Assembly (NCBI RefSeq): GCF_008710705.1 | Contig: NZ_VYRZ01000001.1 | Coordinates: 992,001 to 1,056,000 of the forward strand | Source: Microbacterium radiodurans | GTDB taxonomy: Bacteria > Actinomycetota > Actinomycetes > Actinomycetales > Microbacteriaceae | Direction of reading: 5' to 3' | DNA: 64,000 nt | Made by a program: the position numbers and the translations under genes | The notes under the pieces: model-generated | Databases searched by the model: none | Seen by the model: only the letters and a program-made list of their open reading frames with translations | Told to the model about the DNA's origin: nothing | Part shown: piece after piece, positions 33,241-41,626 of the stretch | Layout: each line of letters opens with the position of its first letter | Numbering within the stretch: position 1 is the stretch's first letter

Positions 33241-33795
33241 ATGACCGGATTGGATCAGATCGGCCCGCGCCTGCGTGCGGCGAGACGGGAGCGCGGGCTC
33301 ACTCTCGACGAGCTCGCGGAGCGGGCCGGCATGTCGACGAGCACGCTCTCGCGGCTCGAGTCGGGCAAGCGTCAGGCGAGCCTCGAGCTTCTCGTGCCGC
33401 TCACGCGGCAGCTCGGCATCCGCATCGACGACCTCGTACCCGCCGAGCAACCCGATCCTCGGGTGCGTCGGCCCACGACGACGCGACACGGCCATGTCGT
33501 CGCGCCGCTGACGCGTGAGAGTTCACCCGTCCAGACCTACAAGGTGACGTTCCCGCCGTCGGATGCGGCACCTACGCCGCGGGTCCACGACGGCTTCGAG
33601 TGGTTCTTCGTGCTGAGCGGCCGCATCCGGCTTGTTCTCGGCGACCAGGAGCTCACCCTCTCGCGGGGCGAGGCGGCGGAGTTCGACACCCGCGTTCCGC
33701 ATTCCATCAGCGCGGTCGGCACGCGCCCCGCCGAGGTCATCAGCATCTTCAATGCCGCCGGCGAGCGCATGCACACCCTGACGCCTCCCTCCTGA
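33241..33795 (+). CDS. XRE family regulator with C-terminal cupin domain
   Basis: A 184-aa regulator. The N-terminal helix-turn-helix is clear (RLRAARRERGLTLDELAERAGMSTSTLSRLESGKRQ, residues about 10-45); a linker follows, then a cupin_2 domain (FEWFFVLSGRIRLVLGDQELTLSRGEAAEFDTRVPHSI, about 120-157). Such proteins bind a small ligand in the cupin barrel. The ATG at 33241 lies 6 nt after CAAACT (leaderless). It is divergent from the oxidoreductase/methyltransferase fusion and probably controls it. Confidence 0.88.
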   Translation: MTGLDQIGPRLRAARRERGLTLDELAERAGMSTSTLSRLESGKRQASLELLVPLTRQLGIRIDDLVPAEQPDPRVRRPTTTRHGHVVAPLTRESSPVQTYKVTFPPSDAAPTPRVHDGFEWFFVLSGRIRLVLGDQELTLSRGEAAEFDTRVPHSISAVGTRPAEVISIFNAAGERMHTLTPPS

Positions 33796-33810
33796 CGCCG
33801 CCCCTCACCC

Positions 33811-33872
33811 GTCGACTCGCCAAGAACTGCGGATGCCGGTGCCCCGGCATCCGCGTTCTCTGGCGAGTCGAC
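33811..33872. repeat. 62-bp dispersed palindromic repeat, copy 3
   Basis: Same outer arms as copies 1 and 2 (GTCGACTCGCCA / TGGCGAGTCGAC) and inner arms GCGGATGCCGG / CCGGCATCCGC. It lies between the convergent XRE-cupin and pgi genes, 16 nt from the former and 19 nt from the latter. Confidence 0.85.
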
Positions 33873-33890
33873 GGGGAGAGAGAAAGGGGG

Positions 33891-35576
33891 TCAGGAGTGG
33901 CGGTGGGTGCGGTAGTAGGCGAGGAGGGCCCGGGTCGAGGCGTCCTGCGACGCGAGGGCCGCGGCGTCGCCCTCGATCGCGGGTGCGATCTGCAGGGCGA
34001 GCTGCTTGCCCAGCTCGACGCCCCACTGGTCGAAGGAGTTGATGCCCCAGATCGTGCCCTGCGTGAAGGTGATGTGCTCGTACAGCGCGATGAGCTCGCC
34101 GAGCACCTTCGGGGTCAGGGCGGGCGCGAAGATCGACGTCGTCGGGCGGTTCCCCGCGAACGTGCGGGCGGCGACGAGCGCGCCGGTCGTGCCCTCGGCC
34201 TCGACCTCCTCGGCGGTCTTGCCGAACGCGAGCGCCTTCGTCTGCGCGAGGAAGTTCGCCAGGAACAGCCCGTGCACGTCGCGGCCGCCGTCGGTGAGCG
34301 GGTGGGCCGGGTTCACGAAGGCGATGAAGTCGGCGGGGATAAGCCGCGTGCCCTGGTGGATGAGCTGGTAGAACGCGTGCTGCCCGTTGGTGCCGGGCTC
34401 GCCCCAGAAGACCTCGCCGGTGTCGGAGGTGACGGGGGTGCCGTCCCAGCGGACCGACTTGCCGTTCGATTCCATGGTGAGCTGCTGCAGGTAGGCCGCG
34501 AAGCGGTGCAGCTGCTGCGCGTAGGGGAGCACGGCGTGCGTCTGGGCGCCGAGGAAGTTCGTGTACCAGACGTTCAGAAGTCCCATGAGGACGGGCACGT
34601 TCTTCTCGAGCGGGGTGGATGTCACGTGCTCGTCGACGGCGTGGAAGCCGGCGAGCAGGTCGCGGAACGCCTCGGGGCCGAGCTCGATGACGAGCGAGAG
34701 TCCGATCGCCGAGTCGACCGAGTAGCGGCCGCCCACCCAGTCCCAGAAGCCGAACGCGTTGGCGGGGTCGATGCCGAAGGCCTCGACCTTGTCGAGGGCG
34801 GTCGAGACGGCGACGAAGTGGTGCGCGACGGCATCCGTCTTCTTCGCTTCGGTGTCATCGATCGCACCGGCGCTCTGGAGACCGGCCCACAGCCAGTCGC
34901 GGGCGAGGCGGGCGTTGGTGAGCGTCTCGAGGGTGGTGAAGGTCTTCGACGCCACGATGAACAACGTCGTCTCGGGGTCGAGGTCCGAGGTCTTGTCGGC
35001 GATGTCGAACGGGTCGATGTTCGACACGAACCGCGCCTGGATACCCGCTGTCGCGTAGGGCCGGAGGGCCTCGGAGATCATGACCGGGCCCAGGTCGGAG
35101 CCGCCGATGCCGATGTTGACGACGTGCGTGACCTTCTTGCCGGTGATGCCGGTCCACTCGCCCGAGCGCACGCGCTCGGCGAAGGCCGACATGTTCTCGA
35201 GCACGGCCTGGACGTCGGTGTCGATCTCCTGACCGTCCACGACGAGCGCGGGCTCCGCGCCGGCGGGACGGCGCAGGGCCGTGTGCAGCACCGCGCGGTC
35301 CTCGGTGGTGTTGATGTGCTCGCCCGAGAGCATCGCGGCGTAACGCTCGGCGACGCCGGTCTGCTCGGCCAGGCGCACGAGGGCGGCGACGATCTCGTCG
35401 GTGACGAGGTTCTTCGACAGGTCGACGTGAAGGTCGGCCAGCGGCAGGCTCAGCCGCTCGACGCGACCCGGATCGCCGTCGAACCAGCCGCGCAGGTCGG
35501 GGGTGAAGCCGTTCTTCAGCGACTCGAGGTCGTTCCAGGCGGCGGTGGTGGTGGCATCGATGGGAGCAGCGGTCAC
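33891..35576 (-). CDS. pgi: Glucose-6-phosphate isomerase
   Basis: A 561-aa enzyme of glycolysis and gluconeogenesis, of normal length for the long bacterial form. Seen: [11 protein letters not shown] near 150, [11 protein letters not shown] near 205, [11 protein letters not shown] near 229, [13 protein letters not shown] near 292, [19 protein letters not shown] near 400, and the C-terminal [17 protein letters not shown] 35576 lies 6 nt after TACCGT on the minus strand, so it has its own leaderless promoter although the zinc ATPase gene ends only 4 nt upstream. Confidence 0.96.
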   Translation of the reverse strand: MTAAPIDATTTAAWNDLESLKNGFTPDLRGWFDGDPGRVERLSLPLADLHVDLSKNLVTDEIVAALVRLAEQTGVAERYAAMLSGEHINTTEDRAVLHTALRRPAGAEPALVVDGQEIDTDVQAVLENMSAFAERVRSGEWTGITGKKVTHVVNIGIGGSDLGPVMISEALRPYATAGIQARFVSNIDPFDIADKTSDLDPETTLFIVASKTFTTLETLTNARLARDWLWAGLQSAGAIDDTEAKKTDAVAHHFVAVSTALDKVEAFGIDPANAFGFWDWVGGRYSVDSAIGLSLVIELGPEAFRDLLAGFHAVDEHVTSTPLEKNVPVLMGLLNVWYTNFLGAQTHAVLPYAQQLHRFAAYLQQLTMESNGKSVRWDGTPVTSDTGEVFWGEPGTNGQHAFYQLIHQGTRLIPADFIAFVNPAHPLTDGGRDVHGLFLANFLAQTKALAFGKTAEEVEAEGTTGALVAARTFAGNRPTTSIFAPALTPKVLGELIALYEHITFTQGTIWGINSFDQWGVELGKQLALQIAPAIEGDAAALASQDASTRALLAYYRTHRHS

Positions 35577-35580
35577 GCTC

Positions 35581-36300
35581 TCACGGTAGCCGCGCCGCCG
35601 CATCCTCGTCCACGCGGCTCGACACACGGCGCCCCGAACGCTCCACCACACGGCCGTCGGCGAGTCGGCAGACGGCATCGACGGCTCCCAGTTCGCCGAG
35701 GTCGTGCGTCACCGCGACGACGGCGACCCCCGTCGCGGCGACGGCGGCGAGGGCGGACGCGACGGCGTCGCGGGATACCGCGTCGAGCCCGCTCATGGGC
35801 TCGTCGAGCAGCAGCAGGTCCGCGTCCTGGGCCAGTGCCTGCGCGAGATGCGCGCGCTGTCGCTGACCGCCCGACAGGGCGGCGAGCGGGCGGCGGGCGA
35901 GGCCCCCGAGTCCGACGGTCTCGATCGCCTCGGCGACGCGGACGCGGTCGGTCCGTCGCAGCGGCAGGAACGGGCCGCGCTCGCGCCACCGGCCCATCGT
36001 CACGAGGTCGCCCACGGTCAGGGGCAGCCGGGCGTCGTCGGCGGTGGACTGCGGCACGAGGCCGACACGCGCGCCGGCGGCGCGGACCGCCGTTCCCGAC
36101 GTCGGCGCGAGCAGGCCGGCGGCGACCGACAGGAGAGTCGACTTGCCCGATCCGTTCGCTCCGACGATGCCGAGCAGCTCGCCGCGCACGACGTCGAGGT
36201 CGACGCCGCGGAGCGCTTCGTGGCCGTCGTATGACACCCGGACGGCACTCAGAGCGAGCACGGTGTCGGGGCGTCCGGGGGCTGCGGGCGAACGGGGCAT
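35581..36300 (-). CDS. aztA: Zinc/manganese ABC transporter ATP-binding protein
   Basis: A 239-aa ATPase. Seen: Walker [10 protein letters not shown] near residue 44, the Q-loop VPQST near 85, signature LSGGQRQR near 140, Walker B DLLLLDEP near 160, and the H-loop VTHD near 195. It energises the permease encoded divergently at 36355; both starts flank a Zur-like box. The C-terminal 20 residues are Arg-rich. The minus-strand ATG at 36300 lies 6 nt after AACAAT. The symbol rests on the neighbouring AztC/AztD-like genes. Confidence 0.85.
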   Translation of the reverse strand: MPRSPAAPGRPDTVLALSAVRVSYDGHEALRGVDLDVVRGELLGIVGANGSGKSTLLSVAAGLLAPTSGTAVRAAGARVGLVPQSTADDARLPLTVGDLVTMGRWRERGPFLPLRRTDRVRVAEAIETVGLGGLARRPLAALSGGQRQRAHLAQALAQDADLLLLDEPMSGLDAVSRDAVASALAAVAATGVAVVAVTHDLGELGAVDAVCRLADGRVVERSGRRVSSRVDEDAAARLP

Positions 36301-36317
36301 GGCTCCATTGTTGCAAA

Positions 36318-36332
36318 TGAAAACCGTTCTCA
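36318..36332. promoter_or_regulatory. Zur-type box between divergent zinc-uptake genes
   Basis: TGAAAACCGTTCTCA matches the actinobacterial Zur pattern TGAAAA-N3-TTnTCA. It lies between two divergent leaderless promoters (AACAAT on minus, TACAGT on plus), so one bound dimer could repress both sides when zinc is plentiful. Confidence 0.75.
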
Positions 36333-36354
36333 ATTTCATGTACAGTCGTCGATC

Positions 36355-37230
36355 GTGTCCCTCCTTCTCGATCCGTTCGCCGTCGCCTTCGTGCAGCGCG
36401 CCCTGCTCGGCGGCGCCCTCGTGGCGGTCGTCTGCGGCGTGGTCGGAACCTGGGTCGTCCTCCGCGGCATGGCGTTCCTCGGCGAGGCGATGGCGCACGG
36501 CATGCTGCCCGGCGTCGCCGTCGCGACACTGGTCGGATTCCCGCCGATGGCGGGTGCGGCCGTCAGCGCCGCGGCCATGTCGATCGGGGTCGGCGTGCTG
36601 CAGCGGCGCGGCCGCCTCTCGGCCGACACGAGCATCGGACTGCTCTTCGTCGCGAGCCTCTCGCTCGGCATCATCGTGATCTCCGCGTCGCGGAGCTTCG
36701 CCACAGACGCCTCCGCCATCCTCTTCGGCGACATCCTCGCCATCGGCGCGGGCGATCTGCTCGCCCTCGGCGTCGCGCTCGCGGTCACCCTCGTCGTGGC
36801 CGCCCTGGGGCACCGGGCCTTCGTCGCGCTCACCGTCGACCCGCGGCAGGCGCAGCTCCTGGGGCTGCGTCCCCGCGCCGCCCACGTCGTCCTGGTCGGG
36901 CTCGTCACCCTCGCGGTCGTCTCGGCGTATCAGGCGGTCGGATCGCTCCTGGTCGTCGGGATGCTGCTCGGACCCGCCGTCGCCGCCGGGCGCTGGACGC
37001 GGCGGATCGTTCCGACGATGGTCCTGGCCGCCGCGATCGGCATCGTCTCGGTCGCCGCCGGCCTGCTGCTGTCGTGGCACCTCGCGACCGCGGCCGGTGC
37101 CACCGTCGCGTTCACCGCGATCTGCTCGGGCGCCGTCTCGACCGGCATCCACGCCCTCCTCGGTGCGCTCCGCAGACCGCACGCCGACGCCCTCCCGACC
37201 CTCCCGACCTTCCCGGAAAGGACCGCATGA
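36355..37230 (+). CDS. aztB: Zinc/manganese ABC transporter permease
   Basis: A 291-aa integral membrane protein of the ABC-3 (ZnuB) family with about eight or nine helices. Seen: FVQRALLGGALVAVVCGVVGTWVVLRGMAFLGEAMAHGMLPG near the N-terminus with the family's GEAMAHG-type motif, the coupling segment LVVVAALGHRAFVALTVDPRQAQLLGL near 145-170 (broken here by hydrophobic residues), and GSLLVVGMLLGPA near 195. GTG 36355 lies 8 nt after TACAGT. It is the first gene of a four-gene plus-strand unit. Confidence 0.88.
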   Translation: MSLLLDPFAVAFVQRALLGGALVAVVCGVVGTWVVLRGMAFLGEAMAHGMLPGVAVATLVGFPPMAGAAVSAAAMSIGVGVLQRRGRLSADTSIGLLFVASLSLGIIVISASRSFATDASAILFGDILAIGAGDLLALGVALAVTLVVAALGHRAFVALTVDPRQAQLLGLRPRAAHVVLVGLVTLAVVSAYQAVGSLLVVGMLLGPAVAAGRWTRRIVPTMVLAAAIGIVSVAAGLLLSWHLATAAGATVAFTAICSGAVSTGIHALLGALRRPHADALPTLPTFPERTA

Positions 37231-38501
37231 CTTCTCGTGCCCCGCTCTTCCTCCTCGCGCTGACGGCCGGCGCCGCCCTGCTCGCCGGCTGCCAGGCCGC
37301 CCCCGGTGGACCCGCCGCGACTGCCGACCCGGCCTCGACGTCCGAGGGCGAAGCGCTCGGCGACGGGCACGGCGCGATCGCCGGCGCGCGCGAGCTCGCG
37401 GAGCCCGCGCTGCACCTGACGAGCATCGCCGCCGACGGCGACATCCATCACCTCGACCTGATCGACGAGCAGTCCGAGGTCCTCGGCCGGATCGCCCCGG
37501 CCGACACCCTCGACAGCGAGGGGCGGTTCCTCTTCGCGGGGCGCGACGGCGAGGTCTCGATCGTCGACAGCGGCGTCTGGACCTGGAACCACATCGACCA
37601 CTTCCACTACTACGAGGCGCCGGCCCGGCTCCTCGGCGAGCTCGAGGGCACCGGCGTTCCGCGCACCGTCACGAGCGACCTCGGCGCGGGGGTCTTCTTC
37701 GAGGGCGGCGGGCTCGGCGGCGAGGCCGTGCTGCTGGACTTCGAAGCGCTGAAGGAGGGCGAGATCGTCGAGAGCTTCCGACTCGCCCTCGACGCGCCGG
37801 GCGCATTCGTCGTCCCGCTGCCCGGCGGAGCGCTCATCGCCGACCCCTCGGCCGACGAGCTCCGTCACGTCGACGCGACGGGCGACGCCCTCGAGACCAT
37901 CCCGTGCGACGACCCGGCCGGTTCGATCGCCACGAACGTCGGGGTCGTGGTCGGGTGCGCCGACGGCGCCGTCCTCGCCGTCGCGAACGCGGCTGTCACG
38001 AACGCCGCCGCGACGGATGCCGCGCACACGGCCTTCGAGCGGATCCCGTACCCGCCGGGCGGTCCCGGCCGCGCGCTCTCGTTCGCAGCCCGGGAGGGCC
38101 GTCCCACCGTGGCCGGACGCACCGATTCGTCGGCGTTCTGGCTGCTCGACACCCGCGAGCGCGTGTGGACTTCTCATGACGCGGGCGAGCCGATCGTCCG
38201 GGTGAGCGCCGTCGACGACGCCGATGAGACCGTCGTGGCGCTCGCGGCCGACGGATCGGTGATCGTCCTGTCGGGGGCGACGGGCGCGCAGCTCGCCCGC
38301 ACCGCGCCGCTGGTCGCGGCATCCCTCGCCGACCCCGCACTCGCGAGCGGCGTCGACCTCGTCGTCGACCAGCGCCGCACCTACCTGGGCGGGCCGTCCG
38401 AGCGGGCGCTCTTCGAGCTCGACCCCGCCGACGGCGCCCGTGTCGCGCGCACGTTCAGCACCGACCACGCGCCGGTGCTCGTCACGGAGACGGGCCGATG
38501 A
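37227..38501 (+). CDS. AztD-like lipoprotein, first copy
   Basis: A 424-aa secreted lipoprotein with lipobox LLAGCQ (C at about residue 22). The mature part has the repeated beta-strand pattern of a propeller and matches the AztD type of periplasmic zinc metallochaperone in order and context. A likely metal-binding cluster is NHIDHFHYYE (near residue 120), with DGDIHHLDL near 70. It overlaps aztB by 4 nt (ATGA) and aztC by 4 nt, so it is translated with the transporter. It probably hands zinc to the binding protein; inferred from the AztD family. Confidence 0.7.
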   Translation: MTSRAPLFLLALTAGAALLAGCQAAPGGPAATADPASTSEGEALGDGHGAIAGARELAEPALHLTSIAADGDIHHLDLIDEQSEVLGRIAPADTLDSEGRFLFAGRDGEVSIVDSGVWTWNHIDHFHYYEAPARLLGELEGTGVPRTVTSDLGAGVFFEGGGLGGEAVLLDFEALKEGEIVESFRLALDAPGAFVVPLPGGALIADPSADELRHVDATGDALETIPCDDPAGSIATNVGVVVGCADGAVLAVANAAVTNAAATDAAHTAFERIPYPPGGPGRALSFAAREGRPTVAGRTDSSAFWLLDTRERVWTSHDAGEPIVRVSAVDDADETVVALAADGSVIVLSGATGAQLARTAPLVAASLADPALASGVDLVVDQRRTYLGGPSERALFELDPADGARVARTFSTDHAPVLVTETGR

Positions 38502-39397
38502 GGCGCGCCGTCCTCGGCTTCGCGCTCGCCGCCGCCGGCGTCCTCTCGCTCGTCGGCTGCGCCGCAGCGGCGGGCGATCGTCCGACGGTGGTCGTCACGA
38601 CCAACATCCTGGGCGACATCGTCGAAACCCTCGCCGGCGACGAGCTCGAGGTCATCACGTTCATGCCGCCCGACGCGGATCCGCATTCGTTCGAGCTTTC
38701 GGCTCAGGATGCCGCCGTTCTGCGCAGCGCGGATCTGGTCGTCTCGAACGGACTCGGCCTCGAGGAGGGAGTGCAGCACCACGTCGACGCCTCCGCCGAG
38801 GACGGCGCGCCGCAGTTCGTCGCCGGCGACCACGTCGAGACCCTCGGCTACCTCGACTCCGACGCGGTCGACCCGCACTTCTGGACCGACCCGACGCAGA
38901 CCGTCCGTGTCGTCGACGCGCTCGTGCCCGTGCTCGCCGGGCTGGCGGACGACGGTTCGATCGTGACGGATGCCGCGGCCGCCTACCGCGCCGAGCTCGA
39001 GACGCTCGACGCCGACCTGGCGGCCGGTCTCGGCGCCATCCCGGCCGAGCACCGCGCTCTCGTGACGAATCACCACGTCTTCGGCTATCTCGCCCGTCGC
39101 TACGACATCCGCATCCTCGGTGCCGCCGTGCCCGGGGGGACGACCCTCGCCGCTCCCAGCGCCTCCGACCTGCAGGAGCTCGTCGACGCGATCGACGACG
39201 CCGGCGTGCGGACGATCTTCGCCGACTCCTCCCAGCCCGACCGGCTCATGCGCGTTCTCGCCGACGAGGCCGGACGCGACGTTACGGTCGTGCCGCTCCT
39301 CACCGAATCGCTCGCCCCGACGGGACAGCCGGGCGACACCTACCTCGACATGATGCGCGAGAACCTCCGGCGCATCACCGACGGCCTCACCCGATGA
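38498..39397 (+). CDS. aztC: Zinc ABC transporter substrate-binding lipoprotein
   Basis: A 299-aa cluster A-I binding protein. A signal peptide ends in a lipobox-like LVGCAA (C at about 22). Seen: TTNILGDIVETLAGD, PPDADPHSFELSAQD with the first His ligand, DPHFWTDP, and NHHVFGYLARRYDI with a further His ligand. The His-rich flexible loop of ZnuA is missing, as in AztC-type proteins that receive zinc from AztD instead. Its start overlaps the upstream gene (ATGA). Confidence 0.87.
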   Translation: MRRAVLGFALAAAGVLSLVGCAAAAGDRPTVVVTTNILGDIVETLAGDELEVITFMPPDADPHSFELSAQDAAVLRSADLVVSNGLGLEEGVQHHVDASAEDGAPQFVAGDHVETLGYLDSDAVDPHFWTDPTQTVRVVDALVPVLAGLADDGSIVTDAAAAYRAELETLDADLAAGLGAIPAEHRALVTNHHVFGYLARRYDIRILGAAVPGGTTLAAPSASDLQELVDAIDDAGVRTIFADSSQPDRLMRVLADEAGRDVTVVPLLTESLAPTGQPGDTYLDMMRENLRRITDGLTR

Positions 39398-39426
39398 GGC
39401 ATTTCCCTGGAAAGGAAACACACCAC

Positions 39427-40620
39427 ATGAACAGAACTGTGCGCATCAGCGCCCTGGTCGGCGTCGCCGCCCTGGCGCTCGCGGGCTGCTCGTCGACCGC
39501 CGCTCCGGGGGGAGCGAGCACCAGCCCCTCCGGCGACGCCGCGGCCGAGACCGCTTCGGTCGACGGCGCCCGCGTCGCGATCGGCTACGAGGGCGGGGTC
39601 CTCGTGCTCGGCGGCGACGAGCTCGAGGTCCTCGGCGACTTCGACTCCGAGGACTTCATCCGGCTGAATTCCGCCGGCGACGGCCGCCACATCATGGTGA
39701 CGACGTCCGCCGGCTTCCAGCTGCTCGATGTCCGGCAGCCGGAACTCACCGATCTGGTCGTCCCCGCCGCGACGGCCGGGCACGTCGTCGTCCACGGCGA
39801 CACCACCGTGCTCTACGACGACGCGACGAGCGACACGACGATCTTCGACACGGCCGAGCTGGCGTCGCTCGACGGTTCCCTCCCCGAGTCCGAGGTCATC
39901 CCGGGCGTCGAGGCGCACCACGGCGTCTCGGTCGAGCTCGAGGACGGCACGCTGCTGACGACCGTCGGCGGGGAGGCCGGACGCACCGGCATCCGCGTGC
40001 TCGACGCCGATCGCACCGAGATCGCGACGAACGCCGACTGCCCCGGCGTGCACGGCGAAGGGACGGCCGAGGGCGAGCGCGTCGTGTTCGGCTGCGAGAA
40101 CGGCGCGCTGATCTACGACGGCGGCGAGATCACCAAGGTGACGTCACCCGACGCGTACGGCCGCATCGGCAACGCCTACGTCTCCGAGGAGAGCCCGCTC
40201 GTGGTCATGGACTACAAGGACGACCCCGATGCGGAGGGCTACCTGCTGCGCAACATCGCGCTGGTGGACACCGCGAGCAAGACGCTCGAAAAGGTCGCGC
40301 TCCCGGCGGGCGTCGAGTACACCTTCCGGGGCGTCGCGCGCGGGCCCGCCGGCGAGGCGGTGCTCATCGGAACCGACGGCTCGCTGCACTGGATCGACCC
40401 GGCCGACGGATCGATCACGAAGTCGCTCCCCGTCATCGACGCGTGGGAGGGGCCGGCCGAATGGCAGGCGGCGCACCCGGCCGTCAAGGTCGCCGGCGAC
40501 ATCGCCTACGTGACGAACCCCGCCGACAGCGAGATCGTCGCCGTCGACCTCACGACAGGTGAGATCGCTCAGACGGTGAAGCTCCCGCACGTGCCGAACG
40601 AGATCGCCGCGATCTCCTGA
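39427..40620 (+). CDS. aztD: Zinc metallochaperone AztD, second copy
   Basis: A 397-aa secreted beta-propeller lipoprotein with lipobox LALAGCSS (C at about residue 22). Seen: repeated strand motifs such as VAIGYEGGVLVLGGDELEVLGDF, HIMVTTSAGFQLLDVRQPEL and SGDIAYVTNPADSEIVAVDL-like turns (in the protein: VAGDIAYVTNPAD), and VEAHHGVSVEL with paired histidines near 160. AztD delivers zinc to AztC outside the membrane. The ATG at 39427 has AAGGAAA upstream and lies 29 nt after aztC. It differs clearly from the first copy in sequence. Confidence 0.8.
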   Translation: MNRTVRISALVGVAALALAGCSSTAAPGGASTSPSGDAAAETASVDGARVAIGYEGGVLVLGGDELEVLGDFDSEDFIRLNSAGDGRHIMVTTSAGFQLLDVRQPELTDLVVPAATAGHVVVHGDTTVLYDDATSDTTIFDTAELASLDGSLPESEVIPGVEAHHGVSVELEDGTLLTTVGGEAGRTGIRVLDADRTEIATNADCPGVHGEGTAEGERVVFGCENGALIYDGGEITKVTSPDAYGRIGNAYVSEESPLVVMDYKDDPDAEGYLLRNIALVDTASKTLEKVALPAGVEYTFRGVARGPAGEAVLIGTDGSLHWIDPADGSITKSLPVIDAWEGPAEWQAAHPAVKVAGDIAYVTNPADSEIVAVDLTTGEIAQTVKLPHVPNEIAAIS

Positions 40621-40644
40621 CGCGCAGCGGCCGCAGCGCCGCGT

Positions 40645-40707
40645 CGCCGCATCCGTTCTCCGTCGATCCCGCGTTCTGCGCACGGTGACACGGGAACGGA
40701 TGCGGCG
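40645..40707 (+). terminator. Terminator candidate after the zinc cluster
   Basis: CGCCGCATCCGTTC (40645-40658) pairs perfectly with GAACGGATGCGGCG (40694-40707). The 35-nt loop can itself form a short CCGT/ACGG stem. It lies 24 nt beyond aztD. Confidence 0.55.
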
Positions 40708-40738
40708 CACCCGCGATCCGCGCGGTTAGCCTGTCGTC

Positions 40739-41569
40739 GTGGCTGCCGTATCGACCTCGCAGCGCACCTACCGCTATCTGCGGCTCGCGCTCGCCGGAGC
40801 ACCGATCGCGCTTCTGATAGCCGTCGCCCTCGCGGTGCCGGATGCCGGTGTGCTCCCGAGCGTGAGCCACTACTTCTACACGCCGGCCCGCACCGTCTTC
40901 TCCGCCGCCCTCGTCGCGGCGGCGGCCTGCCTGCTGGCCCTCTCGGGCCGCGGTCCGCAGCGCGTGCTGCTGGATGTCGCCGCACTCCTCGCGCCGCTCG
41001 TCGCCATCATCCCGACCCCGATCTCGGCGGGGGAGGTGCCGGGCCTCGACCCCGCGTGCGCGGGCGCGTGCGTTCCCGCACCGTTCGCCGACGACCTCGA
41101 CAACGCCCTGCTCACCTATCTCGTCATGACGGCGCTGGTCGTCGTGATCGGGATCGTCCTCGGCATCCGCGGCGACGTGCCGCTCCGGACGGCGGCCCCG
41201 ACGCTCGCGACCGCGGTCGTCGTGCTCGTCGCCCTCGCCCTGCTCTGGACCCTCGCGCCCGCCGCGATCGTCGGCTCGGCGCACGTCGTCGCCGCCGTCG
41301 CGTTCTTCGCCCTCATCGCCGTCACCGCGCTCGCCGAGGCGCTGCGTCCCTCGCCCGAGCACCCGCCGTGCCGCCGGATGCGCGTCGGGTACCTCGTCGT
41401 GGCAGCGGCGCTGCTGGTGGATCTCGCGGCGACGTTCGTCCTGGGCGTGATGGCCGGTCTGCCGGTGATCCTCGCGGGCGAGGTCGCCGCGCTGGTGCTG
41501 TTCGTCGTGTTCTGGATGATGCAGACGGCCCAGAAGTGGTCGGTCCCCGACCCGTCGATCCGCGGCTGA
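40739..41569 (+). CDS. DUF998-like membrane protein
   Basis: A 276-aa integral membrane protein with seven or eight hydrophobic helices. The pattern resembles DUF998 proteins: an N-terminal helix, PSVSHYFYTPARTVFSAAL near 40-60, LSGRGPQRVLLDVAALLAPLVAIIPT near 68-90, and a cysteine-containing outer loop (DPACAGACVP). Function unknown. GTG 40739 is set by TAGCCT (40727-40732) 6 nt upstream (leaderless). It stands alone between the zinc cluster and an MFS gene. Confidence 0.65.
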   Translation: MAAVSTSQRTYRYLRLALAGAPIALLIAVALAVPDAGVLPSVSHYFYTPARTVFSAALVAAAACLLALSGRGPQRVLLDVAALLAPLVAIIPTPISAGEVPGLDPACAGACVPAPFADDLDNALLTYLVMTALVVVIGIVLGIRGDVPLRTAAPTLATAVVVLVALALLWTLAPAAIVGSAHVVAAVAFFALIAVTALAEALRPSPEHPPCRRMRVGYLVVAAALLVDLAATFVLGVMAGLPVILAGEVAALVLFVVFWMMQTAQKWSVPDPSIRG

Positions 41570-41626
41570 CCGTCGCCGCGCAGCCCGGTCTTCTGCGTGT
41601 CGGCGGCGAGGTCTACGCTTCGCTGC

